Source: Psychrobacillus mangrovi
GTDB lineage: Bacteria; Bacillota; Bacilli; Bacillales_A; Planococcaceae
Assembly (NCBI RefSeq): GCF_037104765.1
Contig: NZ_JBAWSY010000001.1
Location: forward strand, 124,001-188,000
Length of the DNA: 64,000 nucleotides
Direction of reading: 5' to 3'
The position numbers and the translations under genes are program-made. Positions 18,147 through 25,945 of this stretch are shown here, in pieces. Within the stretch, counting starts at the first letter, position 1. Each line of letters begins with the position of its first letter. The notes beneath the pieces are model-generated. The model did no database searches, was not told where the DNA came from, and saw only the letters and a list, made by a program, of their open reading frames with translations.

Positions 18147-18175
18147 ATTTAACATACTCCGAATTGTTCTGTCAA
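18147..18175 (-). promoter_or_regulatory. Promoter of the ileS T-box leader
   Basis: TTGACA (18170-18175) and TTAAAT (18147-18152) are 17 bases apart, upstream of T-box stem I. Confidence 0.75.
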
Positions 18176-18242
18176 TTTTAATATTTTGAAAAAAATCAAA
18201 AATCCATACATCATTTTCATATTCACTTTCTCACAAGTATAT

Positions 18243-18291
18243 GTAAAAGTAATCCATCTGTGCGATAACTCATAGATGGATTACTTTTTTT
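18243..18291. terminator. Bidirectional terminator after the peptide gene
   Basis: AAAAGTAATCCATCT and AGATGGATTACTTTT form a 15-bp stem with T-runs on both strands (longer on plus). It closes the regulator-peptide unit on the minus strand. A near copy lies at 20503-20552 in direct orientation. Confidence 0.8.
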
Positions 18292-18321
18292 ATGTCTTAC
18301 TAATTAAAAGTTTTGATACTC

Positions 18322-18453
18322 TCAAATATAAGAGTTTTCTATAGATGTTGGTCTTGGAGTCTCTTCTTCAGTCATTTGTTTTGTATTAGTTATAAAGCTC
18401 AAAGCCAAGACAATTATACTAGAAAGGGTTAAAAATACAATCTTCTTTTTCAT
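18322..18453 (-). CDS. Putative secreted signalling propeptide (RRNPP-type pheromone precursor)
   Basis: A 43-codon open frame starting ATG at 18453. Its binding site GGGAGGAT is inside the last codons of the regulator gene, and only one base separates that gene's stop from this start, so translation should be coupled. The product begins MKKKIVFLTLSSIIVLALSF, a basic start plus hydrophobic core as in Sec-exported pheromone precursors (NprX, PapR, Phr), and ends in a polar tail ETPRPTSIENSYI. In known systems the mature 5-10 residue signal comes from the C-terminal part, is released outside and re-imported by Opp. The exact mature peptide is unknown. Confidence 0.75.
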   Translation of the reverse strand: MKKKIVFLTLSSIIVLALSFITNTKQMTEEETPRPTSIENSYI

Positions 18454-18454
18454 C

Positions 18455-19759
18455 TTATAAATCCTCCCATTTATTAATAAATTTTTCTTTAAATAGAATC
18501 TGATTTGATTTTTGATAATATAAACCTGCTGCTTTAAATTTATTTTGTTTAAAATAGTGATTTGCTAATAAGATAGAATACTTTTGAACATGCCTATCAT
18601 CTTGAATATTTTCGAAATGATTGATAGATTCCTTTAAGACCATATCAAGTTCGTCGGATTTACTATGAAATGTTCTATAGATTTCAAAATGAAAATAATA
18701 AGAAATATTTTCATTTCGATAATTTTTTCCTACCTTTATCTCTTCTAAGCCTTTATTACACCATCTAAGAACTTGTACATGATCTGCTTGCTTAGAATAC
18801 TCTTTTACAATGGAAAGAATAGTTATTAAGTACCTTTCTGTACTACAAATCTTCTTCTTGGTTCTCAAACTAAGCTCATAGTATTCAATTGCTTTTTCAT
18901 GACTCCCCTGGATTGCATATAATGAACCTAGATTCTGATAAATCACCCCCTCATAATGAATCAGTTTATAATCTATTGCTAGTTTTCTGGCAAAATTATA
19001 ATTTTTTTCTGCTTCTTCATATTTCCTCATTCTTTTATGTGCAATTCCTATAACGATGTAATTATCAATTGCTCTTTCGAACAAGAGATTGTCCTTATAA
19101 TAAACTAAGGATTTTGAAGCATAGTTTATTGCATTAAAAAATTCATTGCATTTAAAATACGTTAGACTTAGTACATTATAGAAATCTGCGATCTCCCATT
19201 CTTCATTTGATACATTATTTACGAATTTTAATGATTTCTCCAATTGATTTAACGTCTTTTGATAATTTCCATCCAAATAATAATACAGTCCTAGATTCAG
19301 ATTAATAACAAACTTTTGTTTATCGTCTATATCATCTTTTATTTTCACAATTACATCATAAGTGTATTGAAGATTTTCTTCCTCTTCGTTTAGTATTAAC
19401 AGGAGACGAAACATAAAAAGATGGTAGCTATAGAAATTATTTAGTTGTAAGAAGAAATGCTTTCTTTTCGCGAACTCTTTCAAAGATGTTCTTATTAAAT
19501 CTTTGTCCCTGCTTAAGATTCCGGTTTTATACAATTCATATAACCATGCTATGTTTTTATTTTCCACTTCGCTTGATACTTGATCTATCTCTATTTTTAG
19601 TCTTTTTAGTAAAAACCTTATAACTTCATCACTTGGAACTGTTGCATTATTTTCTATTTTGCTTAAATAGGATGTAGAGCAGATTCCCTTGGCCAATGTG
19701 CTTTGTTTCATACTTTGGTTTAATCTTTCTGATTTTATTATATGACCTATACTACTCAT
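18455..19759 (-). CDS. HTH-TPR transcriptional regulator, RRNPP (PlcR/NprR-like) family
   Basis: 434 residues. An XRE-type helix-turn-helix occupies residues about 5-58 (IIKSERLNQSMKQSTLAKG, STSYLSKIENNATVPSDEV). The rest is alpha-helical with repeated TPR units, clearest in YQNLGSLYAIQGSHEKAIEYY and IGIAHKRMRKYEEAEKNYN. This is the architecture and length of NprR-type quorum-sensing receptors, whose TPR domain binds a re-imported oligopeptide. The ATG at 19759 is eight bases after AAGGGG; the GTG three codons earlier is less likely. A propeptide-like gene follows directly. A palindrome sits just upstream of the binding site. Confidence 0.85.
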   Translation of the reverse strand: MSSIGHIIKSERLNQSMKQSTLAKGICSTSYLSKIENNATVPSDEVIRFLLKRLKIEIDQVSSEVENKNIAWLYELYKTGILSRDKDLIRTSLKEFAKRKHFFLQLNNFYSYHLFMFRLLLILNEEEENLQYTYDVIVKIKDDIDDKQKFVINLNLGLYYYLDGNYQKTLNQLEKSLKFVNNVSNEEWEIADFYNVLSLTYFKCNEFFNAINYASKSLVYYKDNLLFERAIDNYIVIGIAHKRMRKYEEAEKNYNFARKLAIDYKLIHYEGVIYQNLGSLYAIQGSHEKAIEYYELSLRTKKKICSTERYLITILSIVKEYSKQADHVQVLRWCNKGLEEIKVGKNYRNENISYYFHFEIYRTFHSKSDELDMVLKESINHFENIQDDRHVQKYSILLANHYFKQNKFKAAGLYYQKSNQILFKEKFINKWEDL

Positions 19760-19775
19760 TTTCTTCACCCCTTAT

Positions 19776-19796
19776 GAATTAGTTATGTACTAATTC
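19776..19796. promoter_or_regulatory. Palindrome upstream of the HTH-TPR regulator
   Basis: GAATTAGT and ACTAATTC flank five bases, just before the AAGGGG binding site of the regulator. It could be an autoregulatory operator or an RNA hairpin affecting initiation. The rest of the 19.8-20.2 kb gap is very AT-rich, without a clear promoter or ORF with a binding site. Confidence 0.45.
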
Positions 19797-20204
19797 TATA
19801 AAAAAATCGAAATATCCTTTCTCAATCGTTCGACCTAATCCGACTACATTTCTGTCGAAAAAGGAATAATAGATTCGAAAAAAGATAAAAATAAGTACAA
19901 AATATATCCGATTTTTATTATTAAATAGTAAAATTTCATTCCAGTAAGAAACTTGCCGAAGTTTTGTCCAAATAATCATTAGTAGTCATATCATATTTCC
20001 CAACTTTTAACTATTCTAAAAATGCCAAATATTTAGTATTATTTAATAAACATCTATTATTTTATATATCACCTAGAGAAACAAGATAGTAGTAATTTTA
20101 ATTTCTTGGACAAGTAACTTTAATTTAATTGCATTTAGATTGGATTATTCAACAGGTATATCAAAATATAAAGAATGGTGAAAAAAAGAGAAAGGGGGAT
20201 ACTC

Positions 20205-20369
20205 ATGATTGGGGAGGGAAACATCGTACAATTAATTGGCAACTTCGGATTTCCCATTGTAGTCACTATTTATTTATTACACCGATTTGAAAATAAAATA
20301 GAGTCTCTTGAAAATACCATTCACAATATAGCAAATGTCGTTAACAATAGTATTGAAAAAAGAAAGTGA
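20205..20369 (+). CDS. YvrJ family small membrane protein
   Basis: A 54-residue protein: MIGEGNIVQLIGNFGFPIVV opens a single transmembrane helix (residues about 7-28), followed by a charged amphipathic coiled-coil-like tail (RFENKIESLENTIHNIANVV). This is the YvrJ pattern, related in shape to BhlA/UviB-type holin-like or bacteriocin-linked proteins; the function is not known. AAAGGGGG stands before the ATG at 20205; the longer frame back to 20175 has no site. It is divergent from the HTH-TPR regulator and may be one of its targets. Confidence 0.75.
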   Translation: MIGEGNIVQLIGNFGFPIVVTIYLLHRFENKIESLENTIHNIANVVNNSIEKRK

Positions 20370-20502
20370 TGGTGTAACCTAGACGAATACTGATATCCTG
20401 TTGATTATATAAATTGTTTCAAGTCCACACTACATTTTTCATACGAGTTAAGCTTATTTTCACTCTGAACTAACGATACTCTATTATGAAGATCGACAGT
20501 GG

Positions 20503-20552
20503 TGAAAAGTAATCCATCACGAGTGCTAACTCAAACATGGATTACTTTTTTC
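20503..20552 (+). terminator. Terminator after the YvrJ-type gene
   Basis: AAAAGTAATCCAT and ATGGATTACTTTT form the stem with TTTTTT on the plus strand. It is a diverged direct copy of the hairpin at 18243-18291. The remainder of 20370-20770 holds the MarR-gene promoter region and no gene. Confidence 0.75.
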
Positions 20553-20742
20553 ATGTCAAAAATGGATATAGATTTTAGTCTACTCCGACTATTAAACTTC
20601 TTCTTTCTAAAAAAAAGTTATCCCTCCACTTTCCTTTCATTTTACCAATCCCTTCACGATAGCCAATAATTCAAAATTCATTTTTTTCATGTAGGTGAAT
20701 GATTGCTTTATTTTTAGGGAAGATTACAGCCTATTTTAATAG

Positions 20743-20755
20743 TTGCAATTTGCAA
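20743..20755. promoter_or_regulatory. Candidate MarR operator
   Basis: TTGCAATTTGCAA is a 13-base palindrome 37 bases before the MarR-family start codon, in the expected promoter region. Such palindromes are typical autoregulatory sites of MarR proteins. Confidence 0.45.
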
Positions 20756-20791
20756 GTAATTGTTTTATAAATGAATAAAGGGGTGAAATAC

Positions 20792-21238
20792 ATGGAAAAT
20801 AAACGAGAACTCTTTCAAGTTCTTACCCGACGGTTTGGACTCTTAAACAAAAATTGTTGTTCAATTGGTACAGTCGAAATTTCAACCATTCAAAGTCATA
20901 TTCTTTATGAAATCGACAAACAACATGAACCTTCCATGCAACAAATAGCAGATACATTAGCTATGGACATCACTACTTTCAGCAGGCAAATACAAACTCT
21001 TGCGAAGATGGAGTTAGTAAAAAAAACACCATCCACTCAAGATAAACGAGTATACATTTTAAGCTTAACTGTACAAGGAAAATTCGTTGCGACCTCGATC
21101 GACGAATCAATGAACAATTACTTGAATGAAGTATTCTCTCATATGAATGAATTCGAACGAGAAACAGTTATTCGCTCTTTAGAATTATTGAATAAGGCTA
21201 TGTCTAAATCTAATGTTTGCTGCTCCACTATGTGTTAG
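20792..21238 (+). CDS. MarR family regulator with cysteine pairs, ars-linked
   Basis: About 148 residues from the ATG at 20792 (AGGGGTGAAATAC upstream; an in-frame ATG at 20771 is the alternative). The winged helix is seen in MQQIADTLAMDITTFSRQIQTL and KKTPSTQDKRVYILSLT. Unusual for MarR are CC near the N-terminus (LNKNCCSIG) and CC plus a terminal C at the C-terminus (NVCCSTMC). Such thiols could bind As(III) or Sb(III), which fits its place before arsB and arsC. It is the only regulator in this locus; no ArsR-type protein was found. Confidence 0.8.
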   Translation: MENKRELFQVLTRRFGLLNKNCCSIGTVEISTIQSHILYEIDKQHEPSMQQIADTLAMDITTFSRQIQTLAKMELVKKTPSTQDKRVYILSLTVQGKFVATSIDESMNNYLNEVFSHMNEFERETVIRSLELLNKAMSKSNVCCSTMC

Positions 21239-21295
21239 GTATATGGTGTTAATTACTATTACTTGTAAAACACAAATATTAAGGAGGTTATTATT

Positions 21296-21463
21296 ATTAA
21301 AAGCATTGCATTGAAAAACATTTCAACTTGTTGCGGTGCAAAACCTCAAACTGAACAAGCAGAACCAACGAATTTGCTTGGTAGTTTACCGATTGCGATA
21401 ATTGGGGCTGGCCCTGTTGGATTAGCAGCAGACATGGTAGGGTCGTGTTGTACTACCTACTAA
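21296..21463 (+). pseudogene. Remnant of an ars-linked FAD/NAD(P)-binding protein
   Basis: After an AAGGAGG site an open frame encodes SIALKNISTCCGAKPQ..., then LPIAIIGAGPVGLAADM, the GxGxxG dinucleotide-binding start of flavoproteins often found in ars operons, and then GSCCTTY and a stop. A complete protein would be several hundred residues, so about 85-90 percent is missing, as if by an internal deletion that kept both ends. No ATG, GTG or TTG is near the binding site; ATT codons occupy that position. The peptide has two CC pairs and might still be made, but I treat it as a decayed gene. Confidence 0.65.
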
Positions 21464-21477
21464 AGGAGGAATGATAA

Positions 21478-21684
21478 GTGACTGTTAATAATGGCGGGAA
21501 GTTATCTAAAGAATATTTTGTTTCATATATACAACTTGTAATGAATGCCCGAACTTGTTCAGTAGAAGAAGCTTGTAGATTTGTACTCGAGCAGTTCTTT
21601 AAAGGAAATAAACATACTTTTGGAGATTACAGCTACGGCAACTTTCTTTCAGCTTGCAAAGAAATTGCATGTTTCCAAAGGTGA
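21478..21684 (+). CDS. Hypothetical small protein in the ars locus
   Basis: A 68-residue frame starting GTG with an excellent AAAGGAGGAATGATAA upstream. The product (MTVNNGGKLSKEYFVSYIQL... ending KEIACFQR) is soluble, with three cysteines and no family I recognise. It ends 22 bases before the arsB start. It could be a small ars accessory protein or the frameshifted N-terminus of a lost gene; neighbouring decay makes the latter possible. Confidence 0.45.
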   Translation: MTVNNGGKLSKEYFVSYIQLVMNARTCSVEEACRFVLEQFFKGNKHTFGDYSYGNFLSACKEIACFQR

Positions 21685-21706
21685 AAAAGTAAATGGAGGA
21701 ATTAAA

Positions 21707-23002
21707 TTGTCTGAAGCAATTTTGGCATCATTGATCTTTCTACTGACACTAGTATTAGTTATCTGGCAACCTAAGAACTTATCTATCGGATTTTCTGCCT
21801 GTGGTGGAGCTTTGTTAGCATTATTAGTTGGAGTTGTTGGATTACAGGATGTATTAGATGTAATAGGAATCACATGGAATGCAACTTTATCATTTGTTGC
21901 AATAATACTCATCTCGTTAATATTGGATGAGATTGGATTATTTGAATGGGCAGCCCTTCATATGGCGAAAGCAGCTAAAAGCAATGGCTTGAAAATGTTT
22001 GTTTATGTAAGTATTTTAGGTGCAATTGTCGCAGCTTTTTTTGCTAACGACGGAGCAGCATTAATATTGACACCAATTGTTTTAGCAATGGTACGAAATT
22101 TAAAATTTAAAGAAAGTATGATTTTTCCATTTATTATGGCTAGTGGTTTTATTGCCGATACAACTTCACTTCCCTTTATCGTAAGTAACCTAGTGAATAT
22201 CGTGTCCGCAGATTTCTTTCAAATAGGATTTGTAGAATATGCTTTACGTATGATTTTACCGAACTTATTCTCACTAACAGCTACTATTGTCATTTTGTTA
22301 ATTTACTTTAGAAAAAATATTCCGAGAACTTATGACTTGTCTAAACTAAGAGTCCCATCGGAAGCTATTCGTGATTTCAAGATGTTTCATCTTTCTTGGT
22401 ATATATTAAGTTTGTTATTGATTGGTTACTTTTTAAGTGAATTCATTGAAGTTCCTGTTTCAATTATTGCAGGAATTATAGCTATTTTCTTTCTTTTGAT
22501 GGCAAGAAGAAGCACAGCCGTTAATACAAGAGCTGTAATTAAAGGTGCACCTTGGAGTATTGTTTTTTTCTCAATTGGAATGTATGTTATCGTATATGGT
22601 TTAGGAAATGCTTGGCTAACACACTCACTATCTTATGTGATTCAATATGTAGCAGACCAAGGTTTATTTGTTGCTACTATGGGAATGGGCTTTATTGCCG
22701 CGTTCATGTCCTCCATTATGAACAATATGCCTACAGTGATGATTGATGCTTTAGCTATAGCTGAAACGAACACTAATGGAACCATCCGAGAAGCGCTTAT
22801 TTACGCAAATGTAATAGGATCTGATTTAGGACCTAAAATAACACCTATTGGATCTCTTGCAACATTAGTGTGGCTCCATGTTTTATCGCAAAAAGGAGTT
22901 AAAATTTCATGGGGCACTTATTTTAAAACTGGGATTATATTAACGATTCCAATCTTATTTATCACATTGTTCGGTTTATATATCAACTTGATATTATTTT
23001 AG
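21707..23002 (+). CDS. arsB: Arsenite/antimonite efflux permease ArsB
   Basis: About 431 residues and 11-12 transmembrane helices, as in staphylococcal ArsB of the ArsB/NhaD superfamily. Recognisable blocks are IWQPKNLSIGFSACGGALLAL, FAEWAAL-like LFEWAALHMA, FFANDGAALILTPIVLAMV and NNMPTVMIDALAI, followed by GSDLGPKITPIGSLATLVWL. It extrudes As(III) using the proton motive force. The frame is open further upstream, but the TTG at 21707 follows GGAGG by seven bases and matches the family N-terminus. Confidence 0.92.
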   Translation: MSEAILASLIFLLTLVLVIWQPKNLSIGFSACGGALLALLVGVVGLQDVLDVIGITWNATLSFVAIILISLILDEIGLFEWAALHMAKAAKSNGLKMFVYVSILGAIVAAFFANDGAALILTPIVLAMVRNLKFKESMIFPFIMASGFIADTTSLPFIVSNLVNIVSADFFQIGFVEYALRMILPNLFSLTATIVILLIYFRKNIPRTYDLSKLRVPSEAIRDFKMFHLSWYILSLLLIGYFLSEFIEVPVSIIAGIIAIFFLLMARRSTAVNTRAVIKGAPWSIVFFSIGMYVIVYGLGNAWLTHSLSYVIQYVADQGLFVATMGMGFIAAFMSSIMNNMPTVMIDALAIAETNTNGTIREALIYANVIGSDLGPKITPIGSLATLVWLHVLSQKGVKISWGTYFKTGIILTIPILFITLFGLYINLILF

Positions 23003-23102
23003 CTCTGTTAAATTATAGCTGCTGAAACGAATAACAAAAGCCAATTATATAACAAACAACCGTAAAAAATGACAAATCAATATTATAAAGGAGAATGAAA
23101 TT

Positions 23103-23516
23103 ATGTCTAAAAAAACGATATACTTTCTATGCACAGGTAATTCTTGTAGAAGCCAAATGGCTGAAGGGTGGGCAAAAAAGCACTTAGGTGATCAATGGAA
23201 TGTATACAGTGCAGGTATTGAAGCACATGGATTAAACCCTAATGCAGTAAAAGTGATGACTGAAGCTGGAATAGATATTTCCAGTCAAACTTCTGATGTC
23301 ATTGATCAAGAATTATTACTAAATGCAGATTTAGTAGTTACTTTATGTGGCGATGCAAGAGACAAATGTCCAATAACACCACCCCAAGTAAAAAGAGAGC
23401 ATTGGGGCTTTGATGACCCTGCCAAGGCTACTGGAACAGAAGAAGAAAAGTGGGCGTTTTTTCAACGGGTAAGAGACGAAATTGGAGAAAAAATAGAACA
23501 ATTCTCAAGAAATTAA
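23103..23516 (+). CDS. arsC: Arsenate reductase, thioredoxin-coupled
   Basis: 137 residues of the low-molecular-weight phosphatase fold. The P-loop is CTGNSCRS (Cys10), and the resolving cysteines are Cys82 and Cys89 in TLCGDARDKCP, the triad of thioredoxin-dependent ArsC. It reduces As(V) to As(III), which ArsB then exports. A good AAGGAG site precedes the ATG, and a terminator ends the operon. Confidence 0.95.
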   Translation: MSKKTIYFLCTGNSCRSQMAEGWAKKHLGDQWNVYSAGIEAHGLNPNAVKVMTEAGIDISSQTSDVIDQELLLNADLVVTLCGDARDKCPITPPQVKREHWGFDDPAKATGTEEEKWAFFQRVRDEIGEKIEQFSRN

Positions 23517-23566
23517 AGAATAGCAAGGATCAAATTTTAATATTGATCTTTGCTATTCTTATTTTT
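23516..23566. terminator. Bidirectional terminator between arsC and the racemase-like gene
   Basis: AAGAATAGCAAGGATCAA and its near complement form a long stem with T-runs on the plus strand; A-runs give the minus strand a T-run as well. It serves both convergent units. Confidence 0.8.
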
Positions 23567-24221
23567 GCTTAAGATTTAATTGAACTTCCAATGAGTCTAT
23601 TAAGGTATGAAGCGGATTAATAACAGTAATAGAGGTCTCCCGCTCCACTTTAACTGAAGCACTAACCATAGATAATTGAGCAACTGAAATAATTTTATTT
23701 CCTTCATTCATCAGTTTATGGATACACGTATTTATTGCTTCGTTGTATTTCTCTTTTTGTCCTTGCATAAGTAATTCAAATGAATTTTCTATAACGATTA
23801 CTTCCATTACTAAATTCTTTTGATGCTTATTTGTATAATTATATAATCTATCCAAGGTACCTTTGACTGTTGCAGGATTTGTAAATAGGATAACTTGTGG
23901 CTCATCAATTGAACAAATTACTTCAAAAAAAGGTTCATCTATTTTGATAATTGGGATTGGTAAAGAAAGGTCATCCTCATTTAGTAAGGCGATATAGTTA
24001 GTACAAGTTATAAGGATTGCATCTGCATTAATCTTGGCAATCCATTCTACTTGCTCTTTAACCTTTTGCTGAGCATCAGAATATTGGAAACTATTATCAT
24101 GAGTAACTCTATTCATGAGACCAGGGTCTACAAAATGAATTAGTTCTATTTCATAAGATGCGAGAGCAGTTTCTATATATTCGATATTTGAATGATGTGC
24201 GTGCAAGCATGCTAATTTCAT
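23559..24221 (-). CDS. Asp/Glu racemase-like protein
   Basis: 220 residues. ADAILITCTNYIALL resembles the first catalytic-cysteine block of the Asp/Glu/hydantoin racemase superfamily; the second cysteine block is not clear (ISVAQLSMV has no Cys), so racemase activity is doubtful. It overlaps the HAD gene by four bases (ATGA), and the cluster upstream runs in the same direction. Substrate unknown. Confidence 0.65.
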   Translation of the reverse strand: MKLACLHAHHSNIEYIETALASYEIELIHFVDPGLMNRVTHDNSFQYSDAQQKVKEQVEWIAKINADAILITCTNYIALLNEDDLSLPIPIIKIDEPFFEVICSIDEPQVILFTNPATVKGTLDRLYNYTNKHQKNLVMEVIVIENSFELLMQGQKEKYNEAINTCIHKLMNEGNKIISVAQLSMVSASVKVERETSITVINPLHTLIDSLEVQLNLKQK

Positions 24222-24865
24222 TTAAACTCCACCATACTGAGAGAATGTTTGAAATCGTTAATTTTAGTGAATACCTGATCTGGCTTAGTGATAAAATCAT
24301 CTGTCTGATAATTCTCTAACCATTGCACCCCAATCGTAAAAATCCCAGCTTGAAGACCAGCTAAAATATCTGCCTCGCTATCCCCAATAAAAGCAGCTTC
24401 CTCTTTTTGTACGTTTAGAATAGTTAATGCCTTATTGACTCCCTCTGGATGAGGCTTCGGAAATTGTACATCATCTCCAGTTATAATTACATCAAACATT
24501 TCCTCCATTTGAAGTGCTTTTAAAGAAATATCCAAACTTCTCTTTGCTTTACCTGTAACTATACCAAGCTTTATTCCCAATTCTTTTATATGTATTAATA
24601 AATCGTCTATTTCTCTATTACTTTGCACAAAATTACTATGTTTTTCTAAATAGCTTTCATAAAATTTCTCAATTGCCTTTTCTATGTTACGGTTAATTAG
24701 GTTTTCTTTAATAATTCCAGTCTCAGAAGGACCAAACATTGCTTTAATTTCTTCTGAAGATAATTCTTTATTATCAAACTCTTTAAAAACACTTTGAAAA
24801 GAGTAGTAACAAATTGGCAATGTATTCGCTAGCGTTCCGTCAAAATCAAAAATAATGGCTTTCAT
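24218..24865 (-). CDS. HAD family hydrolase (phosphoglycolate phosphatase-like)
   Basis: 215 residues. Motif I is FDFDGTLANT (nucleophile and acid/base aspartates), motif II is GIVTGKAKRS, motif III a lysine in FPKPHP, and motif IV AAFIGDSEADILAG, with a helical cap between I and II (subclass I). Members hydrolyse small phosphate esters; the substrate here is not predictable. It is coupled to the racemase-like gene and lies 29 bases after fosB. Confidence 0.85.
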   Translation of the reverse strand: MKAIIFDFDGTLANTLPICYYSFQSVFKEFDNKELSSEEIKAMFGPSETGIIKENLINRNIEKAIEKFYESYLEKHSNFVQSNREIDDLLIHIKELGIKLGIVTGKAKRSLDISLKALQMEEMFDVIITGDDVQFPKPHPEGVNKALTILNVQKEEAAFIGDSEADILAGLQAGIFTIGVQWLENYQTDDFITKPDQVFTKINDFKHSLSMVEFK

Positions 24866-24894
24866 TTCAACACTCCCAGTATGGTTTATATTAT

Positions 24895-25317
24895 CTAATC
24901 ATTAAATTCCATATACTTTTTTTCAAGTCTATAGTACTCAATTCTGTCTTGTAATGTACCAGTATGAAATTCGAATTTATGTCCATCTGGATCAGTAAAG
25001 TAAATAGACTTCTTGTCTCTCGCATCTCTTTCACGTCCTGGAAGGATATTAACACCTAACTCCTTTAATCTAACGTATGTATTCTCATAGTCCGCTTCCT
25101 CTATTGAAAAGGCAATATGAGTATAGGACTCATTAATTTCATTTCGAGGTATTTTCTGTTCTTCATTTAATGCAAGCCACATTCCACATAAATCAAAATA
25201 AGCGGTACTCTTTCCTTTTACCAATAGCCTTGCATCAAAGACATCTTGATAGAATTTGAGTGATTGTTCTAAATTGGATACAGAAAACAAAAAATGATTT
25301 AAGCCTTTAATCTTCAT
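24895..25317 (-). CDS. fosB: FosB metallothiol transferase (fosfomycin resistance)
   Basis: 140 residues of the vicinal-oxygen-chelate fold. Metal ligands fit FosB: His8 (GLNHFLFS), His67 (SYTHIAF) and Glu116 (HKFEFH). RNEINESYTHIAFSIE and YFTDPDGHKFEFHTGTLQ are close to Bacillus FosB. The enzyme opens the epoxide of fosfomycin by adding bacillithiol (Mn-dependent). It overlaps the phosphatase gene upstream by four bases or lies next to its stop, so it is part of a multigene unit rather than a stand-alone resistance gene. Confidence 0.9.
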   Translation of the reverse strand: MKIKGLNHFLFSVSNLEQSLKFYQDVFDARLLVKGKSTAYFDLCGMWLALNEEQKIPRNEINESYTHIAFSIEEADYENTYVRLKELGVNILPGRERDARDKKSIYFTDPDGHKFEFHTGTLQDRIEYYRLEKKYMEFND

Positions 25318-25940
25318 TTCTTCTCCTCGTTATTAATTTCTATAGGTCTATATATTGTGTATCCGGTATTTAACGAGTTCGTATTATTCTCATCTATTCT
25401 TCTAACTTCAATTAACTGGTTCTCATAAAAAGAAAGCCTATATATGTCTGGCATAGCTAGCTTCTCCCAGAAATGAAAGTCATATTTCTTATCAAAGTAG
25501 TTCATGATCAAAACCATGAGGTTACCATGTGTACCAATAACAACATTTTTCCCTTTGTATTCATCTAAAACTTGCATGGTTGCTTTAACCCCTCTTTGTT
25601 GAGCCTTTTTATTCGACTCACCTCCATCAAAAGTGAAGTCAGGGTTTGACCATACTTTTGTTATAGCTTTATTAAAATCTCCTACTGGAAGTAAAGACAG
25701 AGTTCGTTCCTTAAAATCCTCATTAATTACAATGTTAAGACCTATGTACCTGGCAATTCCATCAACTGTTTGAATCGCCCTTTTATATGGGCTAGAAATG
25801 ACATAATCAATATTTTCTTGCATCAATTTTTCAGTTATTGAAAATGCGTCTTCTTTCCCACGATCTGATAGGGGTCTTTCAAGTTCATCTGGCGTGTATA
25901 TAGAGTGGGCATGTCTAACAAAATATAAATTGGTTATCAT
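25314..25940 (-). CDS. Histidine phosphatase (phosphoglycerate mutase-like)
   Basis: About 208 residues. The phosphohistidine motif is RHAHS near the N-terminus and the second catalytic histidine is in VVIGTHGNLMVL. Family members act on various phosphate esters; the cofactor-dependent mutase motifs are not complete. Of GTG 25949 and ATG 25940 I prefer the ATG, six bases after GAGGTG. Its end overlaps fosB. Confidence 0.82.
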   Translation of the reverse strand: MITNLYFVRHAHSIYTPDELERPLSDRGKEDAFSITEKLMQENIDYVISSPYKRAIQTVDGIARYIGLNIVINEDFKERTLSLLPVGDFNKAITKVWSNPDFTFDGGESNKKAQQRGVKATMQVLDEYKGKNVVIGTHGNLMVLIMNYFDKKYDFHFWEKLAMPDIYRLSFYENQLIEVRRIDENNTNSLNTGYTIYRPIEINNEEKK

Positions 25941-25945
25941 TATTT

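Noticed and set aside
19779..19979. 66-codon minus-strand frame upstream of the HTH-TPR regulator
   Set aside because: No binding site, very AT-driven amino-acid content, and it covers the likely promoter region of the regulator.
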